A stretch of DNA of 48,437 bases from contig JAKISP010000029.1 of the NCBI GenBank assembly GCA_021648525.1, positions 1 to 48,437 of the forward strand, given 5' to 3'. How positions within the stretch are numbered: position 1 is the stretch's first letter; each line of letters starts with the position of its first letter. A program made the translations under genes and the position numbers. Below the pieces are notes generated by a model. That model was not told the DNA's origin. It saw only the letters and a program-made list of their open reading frames with translations, and made no database searches. Of this stretch, positions 18,743 through 26,218 are shown piece by piece. The DNA comes from Gammaproteobacteria bacterium (GTDB lineage: Bacteria > Pseudomonadota > Gammaproteobacteria > SZUA-140).

Positions 18743-19735
18743 ATGTTACAGCTTCATAACAGTACTCCTTTTGCTGCCAGTATGGCCTTTTTCCCTGACG
18801 AAAAGGCCGTTGATACGCTATATCTGACGGTGAGGGCAACGTTTAATATTGGCGCTCAGTGGACGCTTGCTGAAGAGCAGTTGCCGCCACTGGAGGGCGA
18901 TGAGTATTGGGGTGAGCCAGGAGAGTCGAGTGTTAAGTATGGGTCTGACTATCATCTAGGTAAACTCCGTAGCGACATTGTTATGTTGGGTGATGCTTAT
19001 ACCCCAGATGGAAAAGAAGTTCGTGAACTGGATGTGAGCCTGAGCGTTGGAGAGGCCCATAAAAACATCCGTATCTTTGGTGACCGAGAGTGGCAAGGTG
19101 GGTGTATCACTGCTGCTCAACCATTCACTGCAATGCCGTTGATTTATGAGAAGGCATTTGGTGGTGGCCACTTTGTTGACGAGGTGGTTGTAGCCGCAGA
19201 AGCGCGTAACCCAGTGGGGTGTGGTTTTTCGGGTGGACGTAAGGTAGCAGAGATGGACGGTGAGCCGCTACCGAATCTGGAAGACCCTAATGACCTTATT
19301 ACGCGATTTGATCAGCAGCCAGAACCGGCCTGTTTTGGTGCGGTTGCTTCGCACTGGGCATCGCGCGCTCAATATGCGGGTACTTATGATGAACCCTGGC
19401 AAGCTAGCCGCGCGCCCTATTTACCGGTGGACTTTGATAAGCGCTTCTTTAACACCGCGCACCCGGATTTGATTTACCCTGGTTTTCTTAAGGGTGGCGA
19501 GCCTGTTTCTATTACGCATATGCACCCAGCGGGTGCGATTAATTTTGAAGTGCCGTATATAAAGCTAAATGCAGAAGTTGCGATGGTGGATGAGATTAAA
19601 CGGCCAGCGTTTAATCTGGAGACGTTGATCATAGAACCCAATCAATTAACGCTTGGTATGGTGTGGCGTGCTGCGCTCATGTGTGACAAGCAGGCGTTGA
19701 AGATCGGTGATGTCAATATTACTCTGGCAAGATGA
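18743..19735 (+). CDS. DUF2169 family T6SS adaptor protein
   Basis: About 330 residues. The N-terminal LHNSTPFAASMAFFPDEK, the segment ELDVSLSVGEAHKNIRIFGDREW, the FGGGHF motif and NPVGCGF are characteristic of DUF2169 proteins. These are encoded beside PAAR-like DUF4150 genes and are thought to act as adaptors or chaperones linking effectors to VgrG. Start ATG 18743 is preferred over GTG 18707, which would overlap the previous gene and add 12 uncharacteristic residues. The gap to the upstream gene is 13 nt and the DUF4150 gene begins 22 nt downstream. Confidence 0.85.
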   Translation: MLQLHNSTPFAASMAFFPDEKAVDTLYLTVRATFNIGAQWTLAEEQLPPLEGDEYWGEPGESSVKYGSDYHLGKLRSDIVMLGDAYTPDGKEVRELDVSLSVGEAHKNIRIFGDREWQGGCITAAQPFTAMPLIYEKAFGGGHFVDEVVVAAEARNPVGCGFSGGRKVAEMDGEPLPNLEDPNDLITRFDQQPEPACFGAVASHWASRAQYAGTYDEPWQASRAPYLPVDFDKRFFNTAHPDLIYPGFLKGGEPVSITHMHPAGAINFEVPYIKLNAEVAMVDEIKRPAFNLETLIIEPNQLTLGMVWRAALMCDKQALKIGDVNITLAR

Positions 19736-19757
19736 TTAAAACATAGGCGAATAAACG

Positions 19758-20138
19758 ATGGGGCAAACGACATTCTCAAACGGACGAGGCGTTGCGCATA
19801 AAGGCAGTGGCGGGAAGAGTATTGTCTTTCCAGATGTATGCAAGACACCGATTGGCTCTTCGATTGTGCCGATCCCTTACCCTAATCTTGGGCAATCTGC
19901 AGATACCAGCAACGGTGCAAAGTCGGTTAAGGTGGATGGTCAGATGCCGATGGTTAAAGGGGCGGTCTATTCAACCAGCAGTGGTGATGAGGCGGGCAGT
20001 GCCAAAGGAATTGCGAGCGGTACGACTAAGGGTGAATGTGAATTCATGATGTACTCCTTTGATGTGAAGTTCGAAGGAAAAAACGTCTGCCGTCTGGGTG
20101 ATCCTTTGTGGCATAACAAGAAAAATATTGTAGGCTGA
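19758..20138 (+). CDS. DUF4150 PAAR-like protein
   Basis: A 126-residue protein of the PAAR-like DUF4150 family, which sharpens the VgrG spike tip. It shows the family signature 'FPDVCKTP...IPYPN' early (residues ~24-45), then DGQMPMVKGAVYSTSSGDEAG and KGECEFMMYSFDVKFEGKNV, ending in a short tail without a fused toxin. Because it is a stand-alone tip, a separate cargo must bind non-covalently; the downstream effector candidate at 22536 is the likeliest. ATG 19758 has AGGCG upstream. The TIGR02270 gene follows after 14 nt. Confidence 0.88.
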   Translation: MGQTTFSNGRGVAHKGSGGKSIVFPDVCKTPIGSSIVPIPYPNLGQSADTSNGAKSVKVDGQMPMVKGAVYSTSSGDEAGSAKGIASGTTKGECEFMMYSFDVKFEGKNVCRLGDPLWHNKKNIVG

Positions 20139-20152
20139 GCGGGTAACGAGAG

Positions 20153-21421
20153 ATGACTGACCAGCCTATGACAAACTTCCAGAGGGCTCAGGCTGTTTAT
20201 AACGATATTTATGAACAGTATGCCAATGGTGCCTCATTTTTATGGTTGTTGCGTTCTATCTCGGTTAATCAACCGCACTTTGATGCGCACGACCTGCTTG
20301 AATTAGAGCAGCGTATCGCAGCACAGCTTGATGGCTTGATGACGTCGGTGGATATCGGCTGGCAGGTTTGCGAAGAGGCCCTTGAACGACAGGGTGCCGG
20401 TGAAGTGTTTACTGCGATGGTGGTGGCGATGCGCAGCCATGAGGGGAGAAAGATTCAGCTGGCGGTTGAAGTTGGCCTGGAAACGGATCGCACCATGCCC
20501 GGTTTGATCTCTGCCATGGGATGGCTGCCAGAGGAGATTGCGACTCCCTGGATGGCGCGATTCTTAAATGGCAAAGAGATGAGCCATAAGTACTTAGGGT
20601 TAGCCACCTGTAGTGTGCGTCGCCATGACCCTGGGGAGCTTCTGACCCATATTTTACAGCGTGATGACTGCCAGCAGCATGAAAAACTCTATGCGCGAGC
20701 ACTGCGTCTGGTGGGCGAGCTGCGTCGCCAGGACTGCATGCCCGTGATCAACAGGGGGATGAGTGCCGATAGTGACGCGATCAGTTTCTGGTCACACTGG
20801 TCGGCTGTGTTGCTGGGGCATCGCGCCAGTGTACAGCAACTCAAGAGCACGGTTTTCAACCCAGGCCCTTATCAGTCGCTGGCGATTCAACTGGTATTTC
20901 GCACCTTGCCGATTGATGAAGCGCGTGAGTGGATATCAACACTATCGGAAGATGAAGCGCAGGCCAGAGCGGTGATTAAGGCGATCGGCGTACTTGGCGA
21001 TCCTCATGCTGTTAACTGGCTGATCAGCAAAATGGAGGAACCGTCGCTAGCGAAACTCGCCGGGGAGTCCTTCGCTTATATCACGGGCGTGGATCTTGAA
21101 AAACAGCAGCTGGTTATTGATGAACCGGATAATTACCCGGTTATTCCTGCTGATGATACCGATGATCATCATGTAGAACTAGATGAAGATGAGAATCTGC
21201 CGTATCCCGATGTTGACAAAATCACCACCCAGTGGCGCCATCACGGCCAGAATTTTATCGTCGGTCGCCGCTATTTCATGGGGCAGATCATTACCCCAGA
21301 ATTTCTGAAGTCGACATTAACTAGCGGCACACAACGTCAGCGCCATGCGGCGGCAATGGAGCTGGCATTAAATGAAAGTGATGTGTGTCTGCCCAATACA
21401 TGTGCAAGGGTCTTGCCCTGA
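20153..21421 (+). CDS. TIGR02270 family (HEAT-like) T6SS-associated protein
   Basis: A 422-residue soluble, largely helical protein. Repeated helical pairs suggest HEAT-like repeats (e.g. ARALRLVGELRRQDCMPVI and ARAVIKAIGVLGDPHAVNWL), followed by the family-typical 'SFAYITGVDL' and, near residue 350, 'ENLPYPDVDKI ... QWRHHGQNFIVGRRYFMG'. Members regularly sit in DUF2169/DUF4150 effector loci; the biochemical role is not established. The stop overlaps the next start (TGATG at 21419-21423), indicating coupled translation. A fragment of a second copy of this family lies at 25025-25105. Confidence 0.82.
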   Translation: MTDQPMTNFQRAQAVYNDIYEQYANGASFLWLLRSISVNQPHFDAHDLLELEQRIAAQLDGLMTSVDIGWQVCEEALERQGAGEVFTAMVVAMRSHEGRKIQLAVEVGLETDRTMPGLISAMGWLPEEIATPWMARFLNGKEMSHKYLGLATCSVRRHDPGELLTHILQRDDCQQHEKLYARALRLVGELRRQDCMPVINRGMSADSDAISFWSHWSAVLLGHRASVQQLKSTVFNPGPYQSLAIQLVFRTLPIDEAREWISTLSEDEAQARAVIKAIGVLGDPHAVNWLISKMEEPSLAKLAGESFAYITGVDLEKQQLVIDEPDNYPVIPADDTDDHHVELDEDENLPYPDVDKITTQWRHHGQNFIVGRRYFMGQIITPEFLKSTLTSGTQRQRHAAAMELALNESDVCLPNTCARVLP

Positions 21422-22506
21422 TGAGTGAAACCCAAAAAGCCAAAGTCTATGTTGCTGGCGCAGGAATGATTACTTCGCTGGGAGCAAATGTTGAGATGAC
21501 CACAGCGGCAGTACGGGCAGGAATAAGTGCATATCAGGAAACAGATTATTTTGATAAAAATTTTAATAAAATAAAGATGGCAACCGTTCCAGATGAAGCA
21601 CTGGATAGCTGCCTGAACGAAACCTTATTGAAAGGTGATTTGTCCGCAAAACAGGCAAGAATGTTACAGCTGGTAACGTGTGCCCTGTATGAGTTAATGC
21701 CAGCACTCTCTAATATAACTAAAGTGCCATTATTCCTGGCTGGTCCAGCGCAAATCAATGCAAATGACCATGGCATAAATAAACAATTTTTAGAAAATAT
21801 AGAACACCAGTCTGGTATAGATATTGACCTGGAAAATAGTCGAATAATATCGATGGGGCGAGCGGGAGGATTAAATACAATCCAGCTGGCATTTCGTTAT
21901 TTTGAAAGCAGCAACCAGGATTATGTTCTGGTTGGTGGTGTTGATACGTTTTATGACAAGCCTGTTCTTGATGCATTGGACAATGCCGACAGATTGTTGT
22001 GTGGAACAGCGATGGATGGTTTTGTGCCTGGTGAGGGGGCAGGGTTTTTATTACTCACCCGCTCTTCAGCGCTTGCTGCACGCTATGATAATCGCATTGT
22101 TTTTCTTTGTGAGCCAGGAAAAGGCACAGAACCTGGACACCTGATGAGTGAACAGCCATATCGTGGTGAGGGTCTGGATCAAGCCTTTAAACAGACATTA
22201 CAGAATTACACAGGACAGGGAATAGCGACAATTTATTCCAGTATGAATGGTGAACACTACTGGGCGAAAGAGTGTGGCGTGGCACTATTGCGGAATAAAG
22301 CCCATTTTCAAGATCCAATTACTGTTGAACACAGTGCAGATTGTTATGGTGACCTCGGGGCTGCCACGGGCATTGTATTAGCGGGGATCATCACTGAAAA
22401 AGTAAGAAATGGACGATCATTGACACCCTCTCTTATCTATTGCTCCTCAGATAGGGAACAACGTGCGGCAGTTGTTATTCATCATGCTGATGCTACGTCT
22501 TCGTAA
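21421..22506 (+). CDS. Beta-ketoacyl-synthase-like protein, catalytic residues lost
   Basis: A 361-residue thiolase-fold protein. The N-terminal VYVAGAGMITSLGANVEMT and the FVPGEGAGFLLL segment (~201-212) are typical of ketoacyl synthases. The nucleophile region reads ISMGRAGGLN where active enzymes have a TACASG-type elbow, so the catalytic Cys is replaced by Arg147. The EAHGTGT His region reads YSSMNGEHYW, and the final KS..GH region reads EHSADCYGDLGAATG. All three catalytic positions appear altered, so condensation activity is unlikely and a structural or binding role is inferred. Start ATG 21421 overlaps the TIGR02270 stop. Related proteins occur in other T6SS effector loci of this layout. 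Confidence 0.8.
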   Translation: MSETQKAKVYVAGAGMITSLGANVEMTTAAVRAGISAYQETDYFDKNFNKIKMATVPDEALDSCLNETLLKGDLSAKQARMLQLVTCALYELMPALSNITKVPLFLAGPAQINANDHGINKQFLENIEHQSGIDIDLENSRIISMGRAGGLNTIQLAFRYFESSNQDYVLVGGVDTFYDKPVLDALDNADRLLCGTAMDGFVPGEGAGFLLLTRSSALAARYDNRIVFLCEPGKGTEPGHLMSEQPYRGEGLDQAFKQTLQNYTGQGIATIYSSMNGEHYWAKECGVALLRNKAHFQDPITVEHSADCYGDLGAATGIVLAGIITEKVRNGRSLTPSLIYCSSDREQRAAVVIHHADATSS

Positions 22507-22535
22507 CAGATCGTATAAAGATTGAAGGAAATACA

Positions 22536-23474
22536 ATGACAGAACTCGGTGAAAAATCAGCGCTGGCAAAACCAATCAAAGAGGGCAGAAAAGGAAAAAT
22601 CAAAGTTTCTGTTAGAGATATTTGTTCCGGAAAGCGTATTAATGGTGCGACTGTTATTGTTAATGGGAAATCAAAAAAAACAGGGAGTGATGAGGATGTA
22701 TTGTTCAGTGAAGAATCACTGGGCATTGCAGATGTGAAGGTTAATAAACACTTTGAAGAGGCAGATTATTCAACATTCATTGTTCATTACCCCAGAATAT
22801 TGAAATCATTTGAAGCAAAGTCGACTGAAACAGACACAGTATTCATAGAAGAAGATAAAGAAGCTAAATTACGCATTGAAATGAGCGTATACAATGTTTT
22901 TGAAAAAATAGTATTCCATAGACGAAAGATTATTTGGGGAGCAGATGAAGATGAAGATAAATATGGACATTGGTGGGTGGTTGTTGATGATAAGACGAGT
23001 TTTGGCTGGTGGCCGAAATATCCAGTAGGTTCTGAAGAAAATCGAAAAATGAAACCGCCAGAAGCACCATCTAGTTTACCTTCTGATGCATCAAGGATGC
23101 AAAAAATCCAATTTAAATTCAACAAAGCTGTGTATTCGGTAAAACAAAAAATGTATCAATTAGCTGGTGACCCAATAACGCAAACCTTTATGGGGGTAGA
23201 GGGTGAACTAAATGGAAAATATTTTGGTGGAACGGATACGCGTGATGCACATCATGTTGGTAATGATTCCGGAGATGAGCAATATAAACCTGTTAGGAAA
23301 GATTGTATTGAATATGTTGAGATTCGCGAAAAAGTAATAGCATTTGCAAACAACTATAAATCAAAATACAGTGATAAATGGTCATGGAGACTAGAAGGAG
23401 GAAACCACTGTCATACATTCCAAAAAAGATTAATGAAGGATTGTGGTTTAGGTAATGTCAAAATCATTAAGTGA
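22536..23474 (+). CDS. Probable T6SS effector: TTR-like domain plus papain-fold (permuted NlpC/P60-like) domain
   Basis: 312 residues, no signal peptide. Residues ~20-85 look like a transthyretin/carboxypeptidase-regulatory-like beta-sandwich (KIKVSVRDICSGKRINGATVIVNG), a fold used by other T6SS cargo to dock on spike proteins. From ~residue 120, the segment DKYGHWWVVVDD (His145) followed by SFGWWPKYP, and much later GGNHCHTFQKRLMKDCG (Cys292), match the His-first, Cys-last order of circularly permuted NlpC/P60 papain folds. A cysteine peptidase or amidase acting on peptidoglycan or another substrate is inferred. Start ATG 22536 has GAAGGAAA upstream. It lies directly after the adaptor cluster and before small genes that could confer immunity. 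Confidence 0.6.
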   Translation: MTELGEKSALAKPIKEGRKGKIKVSVRDICSGKRINGATVIVNGKSKKTGSDEDVLFSEESLGIADVKVNKHFEEADYSTFIVHYPRILKSFEAKSTETDTVFIEEDKEAKLRIEMSVYNVFEKIVFHRRKIIWGADEDEDKYGHWWVVVDDKTSFGWWPKYPVGSEENRKMKPPEAPSSLPSDASRMQKIQFKFNKAVYSVKQKMYQLAGDPITQTFMGVEGELNGKYFGGTDTRDAHHVGNDSGDEQYKPVRKDCIEYVEIREKVIAFANNYKSKYSDKWSWRLEGGNHCHTFQKRLMKDCGLGNVKIIK

Positions 23475-23484
23475 GGTTATGTGA

Positions 23485-23970
23485 ATGGATTACATTGAAA
23501 CATACCGCGGTAATCAAGCATGTGAAGTTTATTTTTTTAGTGGGTGGGCGACATACAGCCACCCTGTAAAACCTATAGGCCCTTTAGACTTAGAGCATTC
23601 ATTAAGTCGGGATAGTTATTATCGGGCTTGGTTATGTAAACGTGGGGATAAAGAGTTATTTGTGTTGTTCGAAGCAGTTGAAATGGATAAAAAACTGACA
23701 ACTATTCCCAAAAGTTCTGTTCAAAAACCATCAATTAATATTTATAAGTATGATGGCTCTAACTCTTCAGAGCTAGGTGAAGAATTATCTTTAAATGATA
23801 TTCTGAAATACGAGTCTTTTCTTATTTCGCTGCCGGATGATTTACTTTATTTGACGTATGTAGAGCAAAAAATCGTTCAAAGCTTTGAATACAAATATGA
23901 TATCGACGGTAATCTTAAGAAAGTGATCATAATGGACTTTGACAGGAATATCAGAGAATTAAATTATTAA
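23485..23970 (+). CDS. Uncharacterised protein, candidate immunity partner
   Basis: A 161-residue acidic-to-neutral cytosolic-looking protein with no signal peptide, membrane segment or recognised domain. It reads as mixed alpha/beta (EVYFFSGWATYSHP; YYRAWLCKRGDKELFVLFEAVE; a C-terminal FEYKYDIDGNLKKVIIMDFDRN strand pair). ATG 23485 has TGAGG about 9 nt upstream, and only 10 nt separate it from the papain-fold effector candidate. Tight linkage, AT-rich composition and small size fit an immunity gene, but this is positional inference. A cytosolic location would be odd if the effector attacks periplasmic peptidoglycan. Confidence 0.6.
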   Translation: MDYIETYRGNQACEVYFFSGWATYSHPVKPIGPLDLEHSLSRDSYYRAWLCKRGDKELFVLFEAVEMDKKLTTIPKSSVQKPSINIYKYDGSNSSELGEELSLNDILKYESFLISLPDDLLYLTYVEQKIVQSFEYKYDIDGNLKKVIIMDFDRNIRELNY

Positions 23971-24103
23971 TACTACTAAATTTTTTTGGTACAATTCAAG
24001 CACTGTATTAATCAATACGGATGATTCTGTTTATGAAATACATCAGAAATTCCTGATTTATGACCTTTGATTGAAGAGCTATAGCTTAGGCTAGATTCTG
24101 GAT

Positions 24104-24427
24104 ATGATTAAGATAATTATAATTTCATTCCTGGTGATTATCGCCATGCTTGTGTTACTTGTTATTTTCTTATGGTATTCATCATTAAAACAACCACCAT
24201 TTCGCCCGGTTATGTCTGAAAATTATTTTGTTTGTAGAGAGCACAAAATATTAGAAGGTGGTATGTCCATTAAGGGGCCAAAAAGAAAATATACACAAAA
24301 CACCGGAAAAACATGGTGCTGGACAAGTGAGTGGGAAGAGATAGATCGAAAAACATTTAAAAACCTTGCTACAGAGTGGTATGGAGTTGATTGGTCAGAA
24401 GAAACACCTTATTGGCGTGGAGACTAA
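24104..24427 (+). CDS. Small membrane-anchored Trp-rich protein, unknown function
   Basis: 107 residues. The N-terminal ~25 residues are a single strong hydrophobic anchor (IIIISFLVIIAMLVLLVIFLW), placing the rest probably in the periplasm. The C-terminal domain is short and Trp-rich (KTWCWTSEWEEID ... ATEWYGVDWSEETPYW). No family is recognised. A periplasm-facing immunity protein for the upstream effector would have this shape, but a 133-nt gap separates it from the previous gene. It lies just before an ISAs1 relic. AT-rich composition suggests acquired DNA. Confidence 0.5.
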   Translation: MIKIIIISFLVIIAMLVLLVIFLWYSSLKQPPFRPVMSENYFVCREHKILEGGMSIKGPKRKYTQNTGKTWCWTSEWEEIDRKTFKNLATEWYGVDWSEETPYWRGD

Positions 24428-24460
24428 ATACCTGGGAAGACCGATGGAGTATATTCATTA

Positions 24461-24824
24461 ATGCATATTAAAAACGTATATCAGCTGGTGAAGCTTATTG
24501 GGCTAGTTGAATCCGAACGGCACATCGGAGGCGAGATAACTATTGAGCGCCGTTATTTTATATCAAGCCTTGAAAATAATGCTCGCCAGTTTGGTGCAGC
24601 GGTCAGAAAATATTGGAGAATGGAAAATAGTTTGCACTGGGTGTTTAATGTTGCATTTAGAGAAGACGAGAGTCGAGTGAGGAAGGGTTTTTCCCCAGAA
24701 TATATGGCAATACTGCGTCACATTGCTCTGAATATTCTCAAGCAGGAGACCTCGTTAAGATGCGGAATAAAAACAAAGCGGACTTAATTCAGGGTGGAAA
24801 GAGAATTATTTACTCAAGGTTTTA
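24461..24824 (+). pseudogene. ISAs1-family transposase, C-terminal remnant
   Basis: Only about the last third of an ISAs1 DDE transposase remains. 'VESERHIGG..T.ERRYFISSL', 'WRMENSLHWVFNVAFREDESRVRKG' and 'RHIALNILKQETS' are family hallmarks, but ISAs1 transposases are ~370-380 residues and the catalytic N-terminal part is missing. The frame ends at 24787 after GIKTKRT. The expected terminal GWKENYLLKVL is found in another frame at 24792-24824, showing a frameshift. Inactive. The MITE-like element begins 6 nt further on. Confidence 0.85.
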
Positions 24825-24830
24825 GAAATT

Positions 24831-24969
24831 GAGACCTTTGCACGAGTCTATTTTCCGCTCCAACTGCGTTATAAATGATCTCAAAATAGTCATTTACTTC
24901 GTGTAAACTCCATTTTTTCAATCATTTATGCCTTGCTGGAACGAAAACTAGTTCTCGTGCAAAGGTCTC
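24831..24969 (+). mobile_element. MITE-like element, copy 1 (139 bp, IS5-like ends)
   Basis: A non-coding 139-bp element bounded by perfect 16-bp terminal inverted repeats GAGACCTTTGCACGAG / CTCGTGCAAAGGTCTC. It is flanked by AAATT on both sides (24826-24830 and 24970-24974), a target-site duplication of 3-5 bp; the size is ambiguous because a T/A pair at the ends could belong to either. Too short to encode a transposase. A same-length, nearly identical copy lies at 29623-29761. The ends look like those of IS5-group elements, from memory. Confidence 0.85.
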
Positions 24970-25024
24970 AAATTGCAAGCTGATTTATATGTGATTGCTT
25001 TGGGGGTCGGAGTGGACTCATTGA

Positions 25025-25105
25025 TTTTATGAAGGTACTAGTGACAATATCAACTTGGAAGAAGGCGAACACCTGCCATATCCCCATGCTAAAAAATCCA
25101 GGGTG
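25025..25105 (+). pseudogene. Remnant of a second TIGR02270 gene
   Basis: The frame starting at 25025 reads 'DNINLEEGEHLPYPHAKK' followed by 'RWHHYGQKFIAVF'. This aligns with 'DEDENLPYPDVDKI' and 'QWRHHGQNFIVG' near residue 350 of the intact TIGR02270 protein at 20153-21421. Only about 27 residues survive, between a MITE and the M28 peptidase, and similarity ends abruptly. It is read as the scar of a deleted or rearranged effector module. Confidence 0.7.
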
Positions 25106-25157
25106 CGGTGGCATCACTACGGGCAGAAGTTTATCGCTGTATTTCAAGGTATACACT

Positions 25158-26093
25158 GTGAAGTCTGTTATTCTAATTCTGGCTGTTTTGTCTATCACTG
25201 TTCCATATAAATTATCCCATGCCATGGAAATTAACAAAAACAACCTTTATACAACAGTAAAAACCCTTTCCGAGATTATACCAGCAAGGAACTATAGAAA
25301 CCTTGAATCTTTGAATGAAGCCGCTCGCTATATAAAAAACAAGTTTGAAGAGTACGGTTACGTTGTCCAGGAACAGAAATATATGGTTGAGGGACGTGAA
25401 TATAAAAACATCATTGTCACGGCAGGGCCGGAAGATGCACCGACAATGGTTATTGGCGCGCACTATGATGTTTGCGGCGATCAAGCCGGTGCGGATGATA
25501 ATGCATCAGGGGTTGCAGGTCTGCTGGAATTTTCCCGGCTGATTAAAGCAGCGGAAGCGACACTTGAGTATAAAATTGAGATGGTGGCTTATACTCTCGA
25601 AGAGCCGCCATTTTTCAAATCTGAGTTTATGGGTAGTTATATCCATGCGAAATCACTTTATGACAGTAAAAGAGACGTCATCGGCATGATAGTACTGGAG
25701 ATGATCGGTTATTTTACGGACAAGCAAAACTCTCAAACGTACCCACTTTCACTGATGAAACTTTTTTATCCATCAAAAGGCGATTTTATTGCACTTGTTG
25801 GTCGGTTCTCAGATGGCTCACTACTTAAACATTTGAGAAAAAATATGCAGAGCACCACAGTCAATGTCAGTACTCTCAAAGCACCCTCATTTGTTGCTGG
25901 TGTTGATTTTTCAGACCACCTCAATTATTGGAAGATGGGATACAACGCAGTGATGATTACTGATACCGCGTTTTTTCGTAATCCCAATTATCACCAAACC
26001 AGCGATACAATTGAGACATTGGATTTTGACAGGATGCGGGAAGTTGTTAAAGGGCTTTATTTAGCGATACTAAACCAGGGTAAGCGCCAATAA
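25158..26093 (+). CDS. Secreted M28-family zinc aminopeptidase
   Basis: About 311 residues. Start GTG 25158 is chosen because it gives a clean signal peptide (KSVILILAVLSITVP ... SHA, cleavage near residue 22) and has CAAGGT ~8-12 nt upstream; the longer in-frame extension runs through the TIGR02270 scar. The M28 zinc ligands are visible: His102 in GAHYD, Asp113/114 in GADDNASG, the Glu pair in YTLEEPP (~148-149), Glu181 in VLEMIGY, and the late His in NYHQTSDT. M28 enzymes release N-terminal amino acids using two zinc ions. A periplasmic or extracellular location is expected. Placement inside an effector island suggests cargo recruited there, or an effector, but this is unproven. Confidence 0.88.
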   Translation: MKSVILILAVLSITVPYKLSHAMEINKNNLYTTVKTLSEIIPARNYRNLESLNEAARYIKNKFEEYGYVVQEQKYMVEGREYKNIIVTAGPEDAPTMVIGAHYDVCGDQAGADDNASGVAGLLEFSRLIKAAEATLEYKIEMVAYTLEEPPFFKSEFMGSYIHAKSLYDSKRDVIGMIVLEMIGYFTDKQNSQTYPLSLMKLFYPSKGDFIALVGRFSDGSLLKHLRKNMQSTTVNVSTLKAPSFVAGVDFSDHLNYWKMGYNAVMITDTAFFRNPNYHQTSDTIETLDFDRMREVVKGLYLAILNQGKRQ

Positions 26094-26218
26094 ATCTACG
26101 GAATATTAAGAAGAGACCTGGGCCTCATAGAGTGAGGTATTAATCGATTTTCATCATAGCAGCAGAAGAGCTGGCCGATGAGGCTGAGCGCGAAGCCGCC
26201 AATGAGCTGAAAAAGGAG

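Noticed and set aside
24461-24787. Intact small gene
   Set aside because: It is the C-terminal third of an ISAs1 transposase with a frameshift before its last residues.
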